Assembly: GCA_025933895.1 (NCBI GenBank)
Contig: JAICZB010000126.1
Coordinates: 1-7,080, forward strand
Length of the DNA stretch: 7,080 nt
Reading direction: 5' to 3'
Origin: Thermoleophilia bacterium
Lineage (GTDB): Bacteria; Actinomycetota; Thermoleophilia; Gaiellales; Gaiellaceae
Under the pieces are notes generated by a model. It was not told the origin of the DNA, ran no database searches, and saw only the letters and a program-made list of their open reading frames with translations. The position numbers and the translations under genes were made by a program. Below are positions 5,351 to 7,080 of this stretch, in pieces. How positions within the stretch are numbered: position 1 is the first letter of the stretch; each line of letters opens with the position of its first letter.

Positions 5351-5560
5351 ATGAGCACAGACGATTCGTTGACGCGGGCGGAGGAGCTGCTGGCGCGGGT
5401 CGAGGCCGTGCGCGGCGAGCTCGAGCGGCTCTCGGAGGGAGAGGGCGGCTCGCCGGACCGGGCGATCGAGCTGCTCGGGGAGCTGTCGGAGCTGGCCAAG
5501 GCAGTGGAGGAGGAGCTGACCCGCGCCCAGCGCGCGGCCGAGGCGGATGCACAGTCCTGA
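5351..5560 (+). CDS. xseB: Exodeoxyribonuclease VII small subunit-like protein
   Basis: XseB binds the XseA large subunit in several copies to form exonuclease VII, a single-strand DNA nuclease. The 69-residue product has the size, acidic helical character and spacing of XseB: LTRAEELLARVEAVRGELERL, a short gap (SEGEGG), DRAIELLGELSELAKAVEEELTRAQRA, matching the two-helix plan in which the second helix normally reads EAL.LYEEG..L...C...L..A. The match is loose: the EEG turn and the usual Cys are absent. Identity therefore rests partly on position directly upstream of ispA, where xseB normally sits. No xseA is present in the window. The ATG has GGAG 6 bases upstream, and the gene overlaps ispA by 14 bases. 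Alternatively it is an unrelated short coiled-coil protein. Confidence 0.6.
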   Translation: MSTDDSLTRAEELLARVEAVRGELERLSEGEGGSPDRAIELLGELSELAKAVEEELTRAQRAAEADAQS

Positions 5561-6317
5561 CGAGCTGAAGTCGCTCGCCGAGGAGGCGCTCGAGCGGCTC
5601 GATCTCTGGCCGGAGCTGCACGGGCAGTCGACGTCGGTGCGCTACTCGCTCGAGGTCGGCGGCAAGCGGGTGCGTCCCGTCATCGCGCTCGCGGTCGGTG
5701 AGGCCCTCGACGCGCCGGTCGAGCAGGTGATGCCGGCGGCGCTCGCGATCGAGCTCGTCCACACCTTCTCCCTCGTCCACGACGACCTCCCCGCGATGGA
5801 CGACGACGACGAGCGGCGCGGCCAACCCGCGACGTGGAAGAAGTTCGGCGAGGGAGTCGGAGTGCTCGCGGGTGACGCGCTGCTGGCGGAGGCCTTCCGG
5901 CTCGCGGCGCGCTACGAGACGTCCGCGGTCGCGCGCGAGCTCGCGGAGGCGACGCTTGGGATGATCGGCGGCCAGTACCTCGACACGATGGTCGCCGGCT
6001 ACGACCTGGCCGCGGTGCACCGGCTGAAGACGGGTCGGCTGTTCTACGCGTCCGTGACGATGGCGCTCTGGGCGGCGGGGCTGCGCGAGGAGGATCAGCC
6101 ACCGTGGCGGGCGTTCGCGGAGGAGCTCGGGCTCCTGTTCCAGATCGTGGACGACATCCTCGACGAGGACGGCTACGTGCGCGAGCACGGCGCCGACGGC
6201 GCGCGGCGCTACGCCGACGAGGCGGCCGAACGGGCTCGTGCCCGGCTGGACGGGATCGACGCGGACACGTCCGTCCTGCGCGACATCGTCGACGGGCTCG
6301 CAGTTCGTACCGCGTGA
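5547..6317 (+). CDS. ispA: Short-chain polyprenyl diphosphate synthase (farnesyl diphosphate synthase type)
   Basis: Condenses isopentenyl diphosphate with allylic diphosphates to make FPP-range prenyl precursors. Motifs in order: GGKRVRP at 38-44; first Asp-rich motif DDLPAMD at 79-85 with the two-residue insertion of bacterial type II enzymes; RRGQPATWKKFGEGVGVLAGDALL; GGQYLD; KTGRLFYASV; second Asp-rich motif FQIVDDILD at 198-206. Phe74, five residues before the first motif, is aromatic, which in this family usually limits the product to C15. At 256 residues it is short (about 290-300 is usual). After DDILD the chain goes directly into YVREHGADGARRYADEAAERARARL, so the usual GKxxGxDxxxxKxT loop is absent. 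ATG 5547 overlaps the xseB-like gene by 14 bases; the stop overlaps the next GTG by 4. Specificity (FPP versus GGPP) is inferred. Confidence 0.93.
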   Translation: MHSPDELKSLAEEALERLDLWPELHGQSTSVRYSLEVGGKRVRPVIALAVGEALDAPVEQVMPAALAIELVHTFSLVHDDLPAMDDDDERRGQPATWKKFGEGVGVLAGDALLAEAFRLAARYETSAVARELAEATLGMIGGQYLDTMVAGYDLAAVHRLKTGRLFYASVTMALWAAGLREEDQPPWRAFAEELGLLFQIVDDILDEDGYVREHGADGARRYADEAAERARARLDGIDADTSVLRDIVDGLAVRTA

Positions 6318-7080
6318 CCCTCCCGAGCGGCGAGCAGTTCGAGCTCGCGGCGGGAGCGCACTGCGTCGTCGTGGTCGAGGTCGGCGGCGGCATCCGCGAG
6401 TGGGAAGGCGTGCTGCTCGGCTACCGAGAGGACGAGATGTGCAGCTCGGGTCGCGGTCAGGTGCTCGCGCCGTGGCCGAACCGGCTCGCCGGCGGCCGCT
6501 ACGAGTGGGACGGCGAGGAGCTGCAGCTACCCGTGACCGAGGTCTCCAGCGGCAGCGCGATCCACGGCCTCGTCCGCTGGACGAGCTGGCGCGCGGTCGA
6601 GCGGGAGCCGGCGCGCGTCCTGCTCGAGCACGTTGTGCATCCGCAGCCGGGCTATCCGTTCTCGTTGCGGCTGCGCGTCGAGTACCGGCTCGCCGAGACG
6701 GGTCTCACGGTGCGGACCGAGGCGGAGAACGCCGGCGGCCGGGCCTGTCCGTTCGGCGCCGGCCATCACCCGTACGTCGTCGCGCCGAGCGGCCGCGTCG
6801 ACGACCTCGGCCTCGACGGGGAACGTCTGGGGGACAGGCAGCTCGACGAGACGCGCCACGAGCCCGGCGGCTGGCGCGTCGAGGTGGGGGAGGTGACGGT
6901 CTGGGCCGACGGCGCTTGGCCGTGGCTGCAGGTGTTCACCGGCGACCTGCCGGACATCGGCCGACGCGGGCTGGCCGTGGAGCCGATGACCTGCCCGCCG
7001 CAGGCGTTCCGCACCGGCGAGGGCGTGATTCGGCTCGAGCCGGGCGAGAGCTGGAGCGGCGAGTGGGGGATCGAGGCGTC
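6314..7080 (+). CDS. Aldose 1-epimerase (galactose mutarotase) family protein, 3' end outside window
   Basis: The frame from GTG 6314 is open to the window edge (255 codons plus two bases). Aldose 1-epimerases interconvert alpha and beta anomers of hexoses. The family pattern is clear: GQVLAPWPNRLAGGRYEWDG, then SSGSAIHGLVRWTSW with His84 (substrate-binding His), GAGHHPYVV with His151/His152 (catalytic acid His in HPY), and GLAVEPMTCPPQAF with Glu223 in the place of the catalytic base Glu of GalM. The final LEPGESWSGEWGIEA is the usual C-terminal strand pair, so only a few residues appear to be missing. The GTGA overlap with the ispA stop (4 bases) implies cotranscription and coupling. The sugar substrate cannot be told from sequence; YphB/YihR-like aldose epimerases of similar length are equally possible. 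No signal peptide is seen. Confidence 0.92.
   Translation, partial: MTLPSGEQFELAAGAHCVVVVEVGGGIREWEGVLLGYREDEMCSSGRGQVLAPWPNRLAGGRYEWDGEELQLPVTEVSSGSAIHGLVRWTSWRAVEREPARVLLEHVVHPQPGYPFSLRLRVEYRLAETGLTVRTEAENAGGRACPFGAGHHPYVVAPSGRVDDLGLDGERLGDRQLDETRHEPGGWRVEVGEVTVWADGAWPWLQVFTGDLPDIGRRGLAVEPMTCPPQAFRTGEGVIRLEPGESWSGEWGIEA

Noticed and set aside
1..7080. CRISPR arrays, tRNA/rRNA genes, insertion sequences, phage or defence genes
   Set aside because: No repeat-spacer pattern, cloverleaf, transposase motif or terminal repeats were seen on either strand; almost all bases are accounted for by housekeeping-type coding genes.

Overview
The window is very GC-rich and densely coded, with codons ending mostly in G or C and frequent GTG/TTG starts. 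This points to a high-GC actinobacterium. Separate BCCP and biotin carboxylase genes (rather than the fused AccA3 type of most Actinobacteria), in an efp-accB-accC-asp23/yqhY-nusB-xseB-ispA order resembling the Bacillus one, suggest a deep-branching class such as Thermoleophilia/Gaiellales or Rubrobacteria. That placement is inference; no rRNA or marker phylogeny is available here.

Layout. 1-290: 3' end of elongation factor P. 322-2124: a 600-residue protein with the layout of an oxaloacetate decarboxylase/pyruvate carboxylase carboxyltransferase subunit. Its biotin domain is of the acetyl-CoA carboxylase (AccB) type, and its TIM barrel has lost every metal ligand. 2134-3211, minus strand: a two-gene unit, cupin then AhpD/CMD-like protein, wedged between accB and accC and convergent with accB (9-bp gap). 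3234-7080: a tightly packed plus-strand operon of accC, an Asp23/Gls24 (YqhY-like) gene, nusB, an xseB-like gene, ispA and a GalM-type aldose 1-epimerase that runs off the window end. Three of its junctions are 4-base start/stop overlaps and one is a 14-base overlap.

How the parts fit. AccC carboxylates biotin on the BCCP domain of the accB product. The transcarboxylase subunits (AccA/AccD or a propionyl/acyl-CoA type) are not in the window. The Asp23/YqhY protein is the usual partner encoded next to accBC. NusB, XseB and IspA are the housekeeping genes that follow in the Firmicutes order, but folD and xseA are missing from between nusB and xseB.

Most notable: (1) the apparently dead carboxyltransferase barrel carrying an ACC-type BCCP; (2) the same TANNNT-N6-GTG arrangement at accB, accC and the cupin gene, predicting leaderless mRNAs; (3) the accC and cupin -10 elements overlap back to back, making a compact bidirectional promoter that ties the inserted pair to accC.
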